22,228 bases of DNA from Bacteroidota bacterium. GTDB lineage: Bacteria; Bacteroidota; Bacteroidia; Flavobacteriales; Weeksellaceae. Position numbers and translations under genes: made by a program. The DNA lies in NCBI GenBank assembly GCA_023457935.1, contig JAEXBA010000014.1:1-22228 (forward strand). Direction: 5' to 3'. The notes beneath the pieces were generated by a model. It had not been told where the DNA came from, made no database searches, and was given only the letters and a program-made list of their open reading frames with translations. This document shows, piece by piece, positions 15,599 to 22,228 of the stretch; within the stretch, counting starts at the first letter, position 1; the number at the start of each line of letters is the position of its first letter.

Positions 15599-15970
15599 TT
15601 GCGAAAACTAAAATTCTTCCTTATCGGATTGGTTCCAGGTTTACTGATTGTCTTTTTCATTCTGAACAAAAAAGGCGCAAGTTGCAGCGGCTACCTTCCG
15701 AACAGCCGTGTCATCGCTGAAACACTTTCAAAGGATTTTCAGTACAGTCCAACTTTTACAGCAGAAATGCAGCTCAATAAAGTAGATGAAAAATTTCTGA
15801 AAGACAGTATTCTTCCGGAAGGAAACATTGATTTTAAGCGTTCTCACGCGCAGAAAGAACCTTGCCCTGATTATTTACTGAGTTATCCTTCCAAAAATCC
15901 AAGACTTGAGGTTACTTTTGAAAAATGTGACAGCTTGGTGACATTCCATTCACTCAGGAAAATCCGATAA
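15599..15970 (+). CDS. Small membrane-anchored DUF4258-like protein
   Basis: The 123-residue protein has an N-terminal hydrophobic anchor (about residues 5-22, FFLIGLVPGLLIVFFIL) and a small soluble domain with four cysteines and the segment EPCPDYLLSYP. From memory it resembles the DUF4258 proteins that follow ald in other flavobacteria. The only usable start is TTG at 15599-15601: the frame upstream is closed by the ald stop at 15593-15595, and the first in-frame ATG would remove the anchor. The close spacing suggests one transcript with ald, ended by a strong terminator downstream. Confidence 0.68.
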   Translation: MRKLKFFLIGLVPGLLIVFFILNKKGASCSGYLPNSRVIAETLSKDFQYSPTFTAEMQLNKVDEKFLKDSILPEGNIDFKRSHAQKEPCPDYLLSYPSKNPRLEVTFEKCDSLVTFHSLRKIR

Positions 15971-16021
15971 TGAAAATTGCGGTTGTTGAAACGTTTTAAT
16001 CGGCGGATTAAGAGTGCTGGC

Positions 16022-16050
16022 TCCGTGAAAAAGTTTCGCGGATTTTTTTT
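16022..16050 (+). terminator. Terminator of the ald operon
   Basis: TCCGTGAAA pairs with TTTCGCGGA (one U-G pair) around a 3-nt loop, followed by eight T. It lies about 50 nt after the stop of the small protein gene. Confidence 0.88.
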
Positions 16051-16084
16051 GTTAATGCCAAAAGAATACGGCCCATACTTGAAC

Positions 16085-16117
16085 AAAAAAAGCTGCAGGA
16101 ATAACTGCAGCTTTTTT
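16085..16117. terminator. Bidirectional terminator between convergent genes
   Basis: GCTGCAG (16092-16098) pairs with CTGCAGC (16105-16111) across 6 nt, with seven A before and six T after, so it reads as an intrinsic terminator on both strands. It serves the Nif3 pair from the right and acts as a second stop for the ald operon. Confidence 0.85.
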
Positions 16118-16134
16118 ATTTATGACTGATGAAA

Positions 16135-16914
16135 TCAGTATTTGATTACTTCTTTCATTCTTTCATTTTCTTCGTTCACGAGTTCATCATCAACCAGAAT
16201 TTTACCGCTGTGTTCATCAATGATGATTTTCTTTCTCTGAGCGATTTCCATCTGCTTTTGCGGTGGAATTGTGAAGAATGAACCTTTTGCCGCTCCTCTT
16301 TCAAGGCCTACAACAGCAAGTCCGTTAGGAGAATTTTCGCGGATTCTCTGGTAAGACTTCAGCAGTCTTTCATCGATGTTTTTGGAGAATTCCTGTGATT
16401 TTTCCAACAGGTATTCTTCTTCTTTCTGTGTTTCTGCCACCAGCGAATCAAGTTCGTCTTTCTTGAATTTAAGGTGGTTTTTCAGATCGTCGATTTTTGC
16501 GGTAAGCTCATCAAGAGTTTCCTTCTTGTGGTCGATTTTTGCACCGAATTCCTTGATTCTTTTTTCAGCAAGCTGAATTTCAAGATCCTGAAACTCAATT
16601 TCCTTACCCAAAGCTTCAAATTCCTTGTTGTTTCTTACGTTATCCTGCTGAGATTTGTATTTGTCGATCAAAGTTTTTGCATGGTTGATGACCTCATTTT
16701 TGGTGTTGATTTCATCATTCTGCTCTTTGATTTCGCCTTCGAATTTTTCCGCTCTTTTTTCCAGTCCGGCAATCTCGATTTCCAGATCTTCAACTTCAAT
16801 AGGAAGTTCACCTCTTGTATTGCGGATTTCGTCGAGTCTGGAATCAATAATCTGAAGATCGTAAAGCGCTCTTAGTTTATCCTCTACTGAAATTTCAATT
16901 GCTTTCTTAGCCAT
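16135..16914 (-). CDS. Coiled-coil protein of the C4 zinc-ribbon family, ribbon cysteines lost
   Basis: The 259-residue protein consists of a long antiparallel coiled coil (about residues 10-190) and a C-terminal ribbon-like domain (about 195-250), the layout of the zf-RING_7 / CdsZ-type family. The ribbon keeps the frame RGA..G.F.TIPPQ..I..RKKII..EH.G.ILV, but the four expected cysteines are A209, S212, D233 and S236, and the whole protein contains no cysteine. Family members have been linked to ribosome-associated or RNA-related functions in other phyla; I cannot assign one here. It lies 3 nt after the Nif3 gene and is clearly co-transcribed with it, a pairing seen across bacteria. Confidence 0.85.
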   Translation of the reverse strand: MAKKAIEISVEDKLRALYDLQIIDSRLDEIRNTRGELPIEVEDLEIEIAGLEKRAEKFEGEIKEQNDEINTKNEVINHAKTLIDKYKSQQDNVRNNKEFEALGKEIEFQDLEIQLAEKRIKEFGAKIDHKKETLDELTAKIDDLKNHLKFKKDELDSLVAETQKEEEYLLEKSQEFSKNIDERLLKSYQRIRENSPNGLAVVGLERGAAKGSFFTIPPQKQMEIAQRKKIIIDEHSGKILVDDELVNEENERMKEVIKY

Positions 16915-16917
16915 ATT

Positions 16918-18015
16918 TTACAGAAAATATTTTACGGGATTAGTATTTTTCTCAGTTTTTGAGATTGCAAATTTAGGAAATTTTTCCGATAAAATGTCAT
17001 ATAATTGTTGAGTTACAAACTGTTCCGACTCAAAATGACCGATGTCGCAGATCAGCATTCTGTTTTCTGCGAGAAAAAAATCATGATACTTTACATCGCC
17101 GGTAAGGTACGCATCGCAACCCGCTGAGAGCGCTGCTTTTATTCCGCCTGCACCGCTTCCGCCCAGAACGCCTACCCTTTTTATTTTTTTTCCAGTAAAA
17201 GCTGAATGGCGAATCACATTCAGACTGAATTTTTCTTTTACCGAATGAAGAAACTCCTCTTCTGTAATTTCGTTTTTAAAGTCTCCGTACATTCCGAGCC
17301 CGGAAAACTGATTTTCATTGTCGAGATTATAAATCTGATAAGCTACTTCTTCGTAAGGATGCGCCAATTTCATTGCTTTAATCACCGCATTCTGTTTATA
17401 ATCTTCAAAAATGAAATACAGCATCTGTTCTTCGGCAGTTTCCCTTACACCAATTTCTCCGTCGAAAGGATCGGCACCTGGCAACGGCCGGAAGGTTCCT
17501 TTTCCGTTAACAGAAAAACTGCACTCATCATAATTGCCGATATTTCCTGCACCTGCATCAAAAACAGCAGTTTTTACTTTTTCAGCGTGATCAACCGGAA
17601 CATACACTACCAGCTGTTTCAGATTCTGCTTCTTAGGCATCAGGATTTTTTTCTCCTCAATACCCAAAGCCTGTAAAATACCATAATTGACGCCCGACAA
17701 ATCATTATCAAACGCCGTGTGTATGGCGTAAATGGCAATTTTATTTTCTACCGCCCTTAGAACTGCTCTTTCCACATAATTCTTTCCGGTAAGTGATTTC
17801 AGACCTGTAAAAATAATCGGATGGAAAGTTACAATCAGGTTTAAACCTTTCTCAACCGCTTCTTCAACAACATTTTCAAGCGCATCATGGCAGATCAGCA
17901 TGCCGGAAACTTCCCGATCCGGATTACCGCAAAGCAAACCAACATTATCAAAATCTTCTGCCTGCTGCATTGCAAATGTTTTTTCCAGCTCAAAAATTAC
18001 TTCCTTTAACTTCAT
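16918..18015 (-). CDS. Nif3-like dinuclear metal-centre protein
   Basis: The 365-residue protein is of the long Nif3/YqfO type: N-terminal half-domain (1-125), an inserted PII-like domain (about 130-240, with GKGTFRPLPGA and HPYEEVAYQIY) and the C-terminal half-domain. Metal ligands seen are H65, D103 (IHTAFDND), H327 and E331 (DIGHFESE). The first ligand of the usual His-His pair is F64 (VTFHPIIF instead of THHPLIF), so at least one of the two metal sites should be altered. The family is often annotated GTP cyclohydrolase I type 2, but its function is unsettled; I would not use that name. The start ATG (18013-18015) is the first in-frame. It forms an operon with the ribbon-type coiled-coil gene. 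Confidence 0.9.
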   Translation of the reverse strand: MKLKEVIFELEKTFAMQQAEDFDNVGLLCGNPDREVSGMLICHDALENVVEEAVEKGLNLIVTFHPIIFTGLKSLTGKNYVERAVLRAVENKIAIYAIHTAFDNDLSGVNYGILQALGIEEKKILMPKKQNLKQLVVYVPVDHAEKVKTAVFDAGAGNIGNYDECSFSVNGKGTFRPLPGADPFDGEIGVRETAEEQMLYFIFEDYKQNAVIKAMKLAHPYEEVAYQIYNLDNENQFSGLGMYGDFKNEITEEEFLHSVKEKFSLNVIRHSAFTGKKIKRVGVLGGSGAGGIKAALSAGCDAYLTGDVKYHDFFLAENRMLICDIGHFESEQFVTQQLYDILSEKFPKFAISKTEKNTNPVKYFL

Positions 18016-18020
18016 TTTGT

Positions 18021-18028
18021 TAAGTTTG
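18021..18028 (+). promoter_or_regulatory. TAnnTTTG -7 element of the potassium channel gene
   Basis: TAAGTTTG matches exactly, 36 nt before the channel ATG, in the 49-bp space between divergent nif3-like and channel genes. A -33 element would lie within the start of the Nif3 coding region. Confidence 0.45.
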
Positions 18029-18064
18029 TAGCGAAAATAGCAATTATTTCAGAAAACGCCGACG

Positions 18065-18913
18065 ATGGAAGAACATCACCATGCGATAGAGAAAGAAAAC
18101 AATTTTGTTGCGGAACGGAAAAAATGGAAACGGCAGCTTTTCCGTATTATTTACCGTGCCGACACTCCACTCGGAAAAATCTTTGACATCAGTCTCCTGG
18201 TTCTTATTTTCCTGAGCACTTTTATTGTTATGATGGAAAGTGTACCGTCGTTCGACATGCGCTACCACACGATTTTTATTGTTCTGGAAATCGTCATTTC
18301 GGTCATCTTTACCGTGGAATATATTCTCCGAATAATTACAATCCGCAACAAAAAAGACTATATTTTCAGCTTTTTTGGCATCATCGATTTACTGGCAATT
18401 GTACCGTTTTATTTAAGTCTGTTCTTTCCGGTCACAAAATTTTTCCTCATCATCCGGATGCTTCGTATGCTGAGAATCTTCAGAATCATGAACCTGCTGG
18501 ATTTCATGAATGACGGTTATCTTATTGTACGCGCAATGAAGAACAGTTCACGCAAAATCTATATTTTCCTGCTTTTTCTGATGATCTTCTCCGTTATTGT
18601 CGGTTCGCTGATGTATATGGTAGAAGGGCATAAAGAAGGCTTTGAAAGTATTCCGCAAAGTATTTACTGGGCGGTGGTAACGGTAACCACAGTTGGCTAT
18701 GGTGATGTTTCTCCTACAACTCCGCTGGGAAAGTTTTTTGCTATCGTTCTGATGCTTGCCGGTTATTCCATTATCGCGGTACCAACGGGTATTGTTACTG
18801 CCGAAATGCGAAATAAGAGACAGAATTTCGAAAAAGTTTGTCCCAGATGCAGTAATGATGACATTGATGATGATGCCAACTACTGCAAGCGCTGCGGAGA
18901 AAAGATAGAATAA
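18065..18913 (+). CDS. Voltage-gated potassium channel with C-terminal zinc ribbon
   Basis: The 282-residue protein is a six-helix Kv-type channel. Membrane helices lie at about 40-58, 68-90, 105-121, 126-143, 165-186 and 221-245. The fourth is a voltage sensor with arginines every third residue (R131, R134, R137, R140), and the pore loop carries the potassium filter TTVGYGD (208-214). After S6 a short linker leads to CPRC (C259, C262) and CKRC (C274, C277), a small zinc ribbon of four cysteines in the cytoplasm. The N-terminus is rich in His and charged residues. There is no RCK or cyclic-nucleotide domain, so the ribbon is the only visible regulatory part. Specific physiological role is unknown. 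Confidence 0.92.
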   Translation: MEEHHHAIEKENNFVAERKKWKRQLFRIIYRADTPLGKIFDISLLVLIFLSTFIVMMESVPSFDMRYHTIFIVLEIVISVIFTVEYILRIITIRNKKDYIFSFFGIIDLLAIVPFYLSLFFPVTKFFLIIRMLRMLRIFRIMNLLDFMNDGYLIVRAMKNSSRKIYIFLLFLMIFSVIVGSLMYMVEGHKEGFESIPQSIYWAVVTVTTVGYGDVSPTTPLGKFFAIVLMLAGYSIIAVPTGIVTAEMRNKRQNFEKVCPRCSNDDIDDDANYCKRCGEKIE

Positions 18914-18935
18914 AAAACCCCGCTTTTCAGCAGGG
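18912..18935 (-). terminator. Terminator of the secreted-paralog operon
   Basis: On the minus strand CCCTGC pairs with GCGGGG (one U-G pair) over a 6-nt loop, followed by six T that overlap the channel stop codon. It lies about 37 nt after the last gene of the operon. Confidence 0.75.
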
Positions 18936-18972
18936 CCATTATCATCATTTGATCATATTTCTAATTGTGTTT

Positions 18973-19704
18973 CTAGAATCCTGTGGGTGTTGGAACTGAA
19001 TATGCACTGCCACTACCGTTAGTGCCGTCTAAAGCCTCGGTCATAACCTGGCCAAATGGCTTTGTAATTGCCTTTTTGTATACTAATACCTGAAGGCGGA
19101 TGTTAAAACGGTCGCTGTTACTTGCTACCCCACTCGATGTCACAAACTTTGCGCCGGCGTAATCTGCGTTAATGCGCCAAGTTCCGTTTTCAACAAAAGC
19201 ATAAAAACGTGGGCTGCCCTGGGAATAACGGCTAGGATTGGTAGTAGGATCTGTATTGTGTCTGGTATAAACTTCCAAGTCTGGAGTTGTCGGATTCGCA
19301 CTGCTATAATTCTCAAGACTGAAAGAACGAACCGCAACGATATAATCCGTAGCACTGATTTTGGTATCGTAATTTGAAATACCTGTATTAGTTACTCTTT
19401 TAAAATACAAATCCAGGAGATTAACCAGAGAGGCAGTCGCGTTCACATGGTCAAAAATCGTTAGCTTCTTGCTGCTGGGAACATTACTTGTAGCCATAAA
19501 ATTGATAGGTACTTCCAGTGGTTCCCCAGGACTTTTCATATAAAGGAGTCCTGCGTGTGCAGTTCCGGAAGTCCCGTCTATCTTTTTAACGTCCAAAGTT
19601 TCCGTTGGAGCATTGGTATTAATGCCTACTTTCCCGTTAAACTGCTGTGCTGAAACGAAAGTTCCAAACATCAAAAATGAAATAATATAATTTAGTTTTT
19701 TCAT
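18973..19704 (-). CDS. Secreted paralog 3 of a three-gene family, function unknown
   Basis: The 243-residue protein has a signal peptide (1-19, ending FVSAQ), then GKVGINTNAPTETLDV, a short motif common at the N-terminus of Bacteroidetes surface proteins and phage-type fibres. After a variable region come NYDTKISATDYIVAVRSF (about 115-132), GTWRINADYAGAKF (about 178-191) and RFNIRLQVLVYKK, which match corresponding blocks in the first gene of the operon. The tail is rich in Gly, Ser, Thr and Pro. No lipobox, no type IX secretion C-terminal domain and no catalytic motif are seen. It follows the middle gene after 11 nt and is the last gene of the operon. Confidence 0.75.
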   Translation of the reverse strand: MKKLNYIISFLMFGTFVSAQQFNGKVGINTNAPTETLDVKKIDGTSGTAHAGLLYMKSPGEPLEVPINFMATSNVPSSKKLTIFDHVNATASLVNLLDLYFKRVTNTGISNYDTKISATDYIVAVRSFSLENYSSANPTTPDLEVYTRHNTDPTTNPSRYSQGSPRFYAFVENGTWRINADYAGAKFVTSSGVASNSDRFNIRLQVLVYKKAITKPFGQVMTEALDGTNGSGSAYSVPTPTGF

Positions 19705-19715
19705 GATATTAACTT

Positions 19716-20360
19716 TTACTGTAAACCAAGCGGCGTGTTATTCGAGGTTCCATAATAATTGGCCGATGGACTAACCGACTGATTATCAACCACTCCCCAA
19801 TCTTTTACCAAAACCTTTTCAAAAACCACAAACGATACTGTCCATTTGCCATTAACTCCGTTTCGAGTTCCAGACTGGTTAAAACCTAGACTGATATTAT
19901 AATTATTTCCAGTTTGTCCAACAGCTGTCTTATAAGTGCCATGTACAGGGTTACTATTATCCATTGTGCTGTTTACAACTTCTGCACCTGTAAAGTATGC
20001 TTCAGCCAAACCAAGAAAATATTTGTCTGTAGAAAGGTTGGTGTTCAGCGTAAGAATCTCCGCGTCATTTACATTCGAAATCTCCGCTGTGTACTTGTTC
20101 ACCGGGCCAACATTTCTTAAATCTACATCCAGTTTTTTCAGTTCACCAACTGGAGTGGAATCATCTGAACGTACCAGTAAGTAGAAATTTCCGGTAACCG
20201 CTTCCGTCTTCTCAAGAATAAGGTAACTTTCAATAAGCAAACCACCGTTTACATCCAGCTCACCACTTATTGGTGTGGTATTGGGGTTTATGTTGACACT
20301 TACCTGCGCAGAAATCATTGCTGCGCACAGTACTGATACTATAAAAGATATTTTTTTCAT
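19716..20360 (-). CDS. Secreted paralog 2 of a three-gene family, function unknown
   Basis: The 214-residue protein has a signal peptide (1-19, ending AAMISAQ) followed by a diverged N-terminal motif (VNINPNTTP..GELDVNG) and a middle segment LSTDKYFLGLAEAYF that lines up with the DTKI..T.Y blocks of its neighbours. The last block, NGKWTVSFVVFEKVLVKDWG, corresponds to GQWEITLMVFDRQFARVF of paralog 1. It is the most diverged of the three: it lacks the TW.I.ADY segment and has NYNISLGFNQSG in its place. No cysteine occurs after the signal peptide. It lies 10 nt after paralog 1, within the same operon. Confidence 0.73.
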   Translation of the reverse strand: MKKISFIVSVLCAAMISAQVSVNINPNTTPISGELDVNGGLLIESYLILEKTEAVTGNFYLLVRSDDSTPVGELKKLDVDLRNVGPVNKYTAEISNVNDAEILTLNTNLSTDKYFLGLAEAYFTGAEVVNSTMDNSNPVHGTYKTAVGQTGNNYNISLGFNQSGTRNGVNGKWTVSFVVFEKVLVKDWGVVDNQSVSPSANYYGTSNNTPLGLQ

Positions 20361-20370
20361 TAGTACTTTA

Positions 20371-21042
20371 TTATTGAATTAATGCTGTGGCTGCTGTGCC
20401 GGTCGCTGATCCGTTCATATCGACTGTAGACGGAAAAACTCTTGCGAACTGCCGGTCAAAAACCATCAGAGTAATTTCCCATTGACCTACCTGGGTATTT
20501 CCAGATCGGTGTGCAAAACCGTGATAATCCGCCTTAATTTTCCAGGTACCACCACTGTCCCTTGTAAAGACCTGTGCAACCGGTGCCCTTCTGCGCTGAT
20601 CAATGTTTGTTCCATCATGAACTACAGGCAGGTTATAATTGAAAGAATTTACGATAGCCAGATATTTCGTACTGTTGATTTTGGTATCAAACTCATTTAC
20701 CCAATCTTCTGCATCAGTTACAGATATTTTGTAAGTGATAATTCCAAAAGGAGCAGGGAAATTATTATTTACACTTCCGGATTGCGTATTATAGGTAGTA
20801 ATCCTTTGTTTTGCTGCTGATTTCAGAAGAAAAGAATATCTTTCTGAAGGTGTAAGTTTAGGAATTTTCTCAATCTGCGCATTATAATCAGTCTGATCCA
20901 ACAGTAGGTCGTAAGCCCGCATAGTTCCATTTACGTGAAGTTCTGTTTCCGGTTTATCGGTATTGATACCAACCCTTCCCTGATACTGTGAAAACACAAA
21001 AGGCGAGATCAAAACCAAAATACCAACTAGTTGTTTTTTCAT
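20371..21042 (-). CDS. Secreted paralog 1 of a three-gene family, function unknown
   Basis: First gene of the operon. The 223-residue protein has a signal peptide (1-18, ending FVFSQ), the motif GRVGINTDKPETELHVNG directly after it, a helical linker (about 50-80), then EFDTKINSTKYLAIVNSF and GTWKIKADYHGF, ending with GQWEITLMVFDRQFARVF and a Gly/Ala/Thr-rich tail. The two later blocks recur in paralog 3. The fold is probably beta-rich after residue 85. Surface location is inferred from the signal peptide and the GINT-type motif; there is no lipobox or anchoring domain. The 90 bp upstream are AT-rich with a near-match (TACTTTTA) to the -7 element about 15-20 nt before the ATG. Confidence 0.75.
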   Translation of the reverse strand: MKKQLVGILVLISPFVFSQYQGRVGINTDKPETELHVNGTMRAYDLLLDQTDYNAQIEKIPKLTPSERYSFLLKSAAKQRITTYNTQSGSVNNNFPAPFGIITYKISVTDAEDWVNEFDTKINSTKYLAIVNSFNYNLPVVHDGTNIDQRRRAPVAQVFTRDSGGTWKIKADYHGFAHRSGNTQVGQWEITLMVFDRQFARVFPSTVDMNGSATGTAATALIQ

Positions 21043-21134
21043 TATTATTATTTTTGATAAAAGTAAAAGTTGCGTTTTGCTAGCGCGCAGGAAAAGACAC
21101 TTGTTTTTTTACGAAGTTTTTTATATATTCTTAA

Positions 21135-21320
21135 TTGAAAAAGAAAAGCATTCTTCTGAAAAGCCCGTCAAATAAGCGAAGTAGCGATCTGATCAAAATT
21201 CGGCCACAAAAAATAAAATTAACTTTCAGCGCTTTTTTGCAGAATATTTGGGAAGATGTAAGCGGAAAAGAAGAAAACAGGATACGTAAAATGTATGATT
21301 TTTGTATTAATTTCAAATAG
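21135..21320 (+). CDS. Doubtful small basic protein
   Basis: An open frame of 61 codons starts with TTG directly after an in-frame stop. The product is basic at the N-terminus (MKKKSILLKSPSNKR) and more balanced later (FLQNIWEDVSGKEENRI). Codon choice in the second half is similar to neighbouring genes, but there is no promoter match, no ATG and an overlapping frame of the same length exists on the other strand. It may be a real small gene, a degraded one, or chance. Confidence 0.25.
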   Translation: MKKKSILLKSPSNKRSSDLIKIRPQKIKLTFSAFLQNIWEDVSGKEENRIRKMYDFCINFK

Positions 21321-21404
21321 AGAAAAAATCAGAAAATGAATATTTTTACAGAATAACAAATTTTTTTTTCATTTTTTACATTGATTATTACACAATAAAA
21401 ACAA

Positions 21405-21430
21405 AAGCGCTTCCATAAACGGAAGCGCTT
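21405..21430 (-). terminator. Terminator of the RND efflux gene
   Basis: AAGCGCTTCC pairs with GGAAGCGCTT (10 bp) over a 6-nt loop; on the minus strand the sequence after it is T-rich (TTGTTTTTATTG). It lies 37 nt after the stop of the transporter gene. Confidence 0.82.
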
Positions 21431-21467
21431 CTTTATCTGAAAGTATTAACCCTTTCGGGTTTGGTTT

Positions 21468-22228
21468 CTAAAACTCCATTTCATGTTCCGGATCGATATG
21501 ATCGTAATCCGCAACCATCTGTTCTTCGTAATTGATCTTTTCGTGTTTTGAGTATCTGTTTTCCAGTTTTACCACTATATAGTAAACTACAGGAACGATA
21601 ATCAGTGTAAGGAAAAGCGAAGAAAGCAATCCACCGATAATTACAATCGCCAAACCATTGTTCATTTCGGCTGCAGCTCCGGACGCCAAAGCAATCGGAA
21701 GCATACCGAAAACCATCGCGATGGTTGTCATCAAAATTGGTCGTAAACGAGCGTGGTTCGCCTGAATCAAAGCGGTTTCAATCGGTTCACCGTGATCCAT
21801 TCTGTGGTTTGCAAAATCTACCAGTAGAATCGCATTTTTCGCCACGAGACCAATTAACATGATGATACCGAGAATGGTGAAAATATTCAAACTCTGGTTG
21901 GTTAAAGCCAGTGCCCAAAGTGCGCCGATAAATGAAAGCGGAATCGAGAACAGTACGATAAACGGCTTGATAAAGTCATTGTAGAGTACCACCATAATCA
22001 TGTAAACCAGCATAATCGCGGCCATCAAAGCAACTGCCAAAGTACCGAAACCTTCACTCTGATTTTCCATGTTTCCGCCCCAAACCCAGTTTACACCGGC
22101 CGGTTTTTTTACATCTTCCATTTTGGCTTCCCATTCACCTGCAATGGCACCGGTAGTTTTACCTACAACCTGCGACTGAACCGTAACCGACGGTGAACGG
22201 TTGTATCTTTCAAGCAACGTTGGACCGG
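21468..22228 (-). CDS. RND efflux transporter, HAE1/AcrB type, C-terminal part
   Basis: The gene is cut by the right edge of the window: the frame stays open to base 22228, so the visible 253 codons are only the C-terminal quarter of a protein of roughly 1000-1050 residues. Visible are the end of the porter domain (GPTLLERYNRSPSVTVQSQ) and the last five membrane helices, with GLVAKNAILLVDFANHR and the RLRPILMTTIAMVFGMLPIALASGAAAE block typical of hydrophobe/amphiphile efflux pumps. These proteins export drugs or lipophilic compounds through a periplasmic adaptor and an outer-membrane channel, using the proton gradient. The adaptor and channel genes are not in the window; they may lie beyond the right edge. 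The acidic cytoplasmic tail of about 30 residues ends DHIDPEHEMEF. Confidence 0.93.
   Translation of the reverse strand, partial: GPTLLERYNRSPSVTVQSQVVGKTTGAIAGEWEAKMEDVKKPAGVNWVWGGNMENQSEGFGTLAVALMAAIMLVYMIMVVLYNDFIKPFIVLFSIPLSFIGALWALALTNQSLNIFTILGIIMLIGLVAKNAILLVDFANHRMDHGEPIETALIQANHARLRPILMTTIAMVFGMLPIALASGAAAEMNNGLAIVIIGGLLSSLFLTLIIVPVVYYIVVKLENRYSKHEKINYEEQMVADYDHIDPEHEMEF

Larger units (their letters stand above)
21043..21467. other. AT-rich intergenic region between the paralog operon and the RND gene
   Basis: About 425 bp. It holds the presumed promoter of the paralog operon near 21043-21100, one doubtful small ORF (21135-21320, plus strand), a homopolymer T run around 21360-21369 and the terminator hairpin of the RND gene at 21405-21430. 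I see no RNA gene or mobile-element remnant. Confidence 0.6.

Noticed and set aside
16376..16875. Three overlapping plus-strand frames with membrane-like products.
   Set aside because: Same artefact, opposite to the coiled-coil part of the ribbon-family protein.
16918..18015. GTP cyclohydrolase (folE2-type) linked to folP for folate synthesis.
   Set aside because: The name is a common mis-annotation for Nif3-like proteins; the sequence is Nif3/YqfO type and it is far from folP.
18973..21042. Prophage tail-fibre module.
   Set aside because: The GINT-type motif also occurs in phage fibres, but every gene has a signal peptide and no phage structural, lysis or integrase gene is present.
21131..21316. 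61-codon frame on the minus strand opposite the doubtful small ORF.
   Set aside because: Starts without context, Leu/Phe-rich as expected for an antisense frame, and no promoter or relatives that I recognise.

Overview
The window looks like a chromosomal segment of a Flavobacteriia member, most likely from the Chryseobacterium/Kaistella side of the family Weeksellaceae. This rests on the families present (DUF5686 outer-membrane protein, BT_3928-type DoxX protein, duplicated DUF1599 protein, Nif3 plus coiled-coil ribbon protein pair), on AT-rich intergenic DNA without strong Shine-Dalgarno sequences, and on repeated matches to the Bacteroidetes -7 promoter element TAnnTTTG. I see no tRNA, rRNA, insertion sequence, integrase or CRISPR array. 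Most of the window is ordinary housekeeping DNA.

Layout. 33-635 (-): secreted M15-like zinc peptidase. 728-1707 (-): two tandem paralogous secreted coiled-coil proteins. 1844-4524 (+): DUF5686 outer-membrane protein, translationally coupled to a 78-residue protein. 4563-5426 (-): folP. 5395-5571: DNA with 7-bp periodicity between divergent folP and the next operon. 5620-8472 (+): operon of DUF1599 protein, BT_3928-type membrane protein, TerB-like protein and tpiA, closed by a strong hairpin. 8552-9814 (-): phytase/esterase-like lipoprotein. 9936-12613 (-): clpP and dnaG. 12732-15970 (+): orphan secreted protein, tsaE, an alanine-dehydrogenase-family gene and a DUF4258-like small protein. 16135-18015 (-): ribbon-type coiled-coil protein and Nif3. 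18065-18913 (+): voltage-gated potassium channel with a zinc-ribbon tail. 18973-21042 (-): three-gene operon of related secreted proteins of unknown function. 21468-22228 (-): C-terminal part of an RND efflux pump, cut by the window edge.

Functionally the window combines central enzymes (TpiA, FolP, ClpP, DnaG, TsaE) with envelope proteins. Three observations stand out. First, an operon of three diverged secreted paralogs (18973-21042) is the best candidate for an undescribed system. Second, heptamer-periodic DNA separates folP from the DUF1599 operon and runs into the folP coding start. Third, metal or active-site ligands expected from the families are replaced in several housekeeping proteins: DnaG zinc ribbon, the ribbon-type coiled-coil protein, the first Nif3 histidine, and Lys/His of the alanine dehydrogenase active site. 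A C-terminal zinc ribbon in the potassium channel is intact, so zinc ribbons are not lost across the board.
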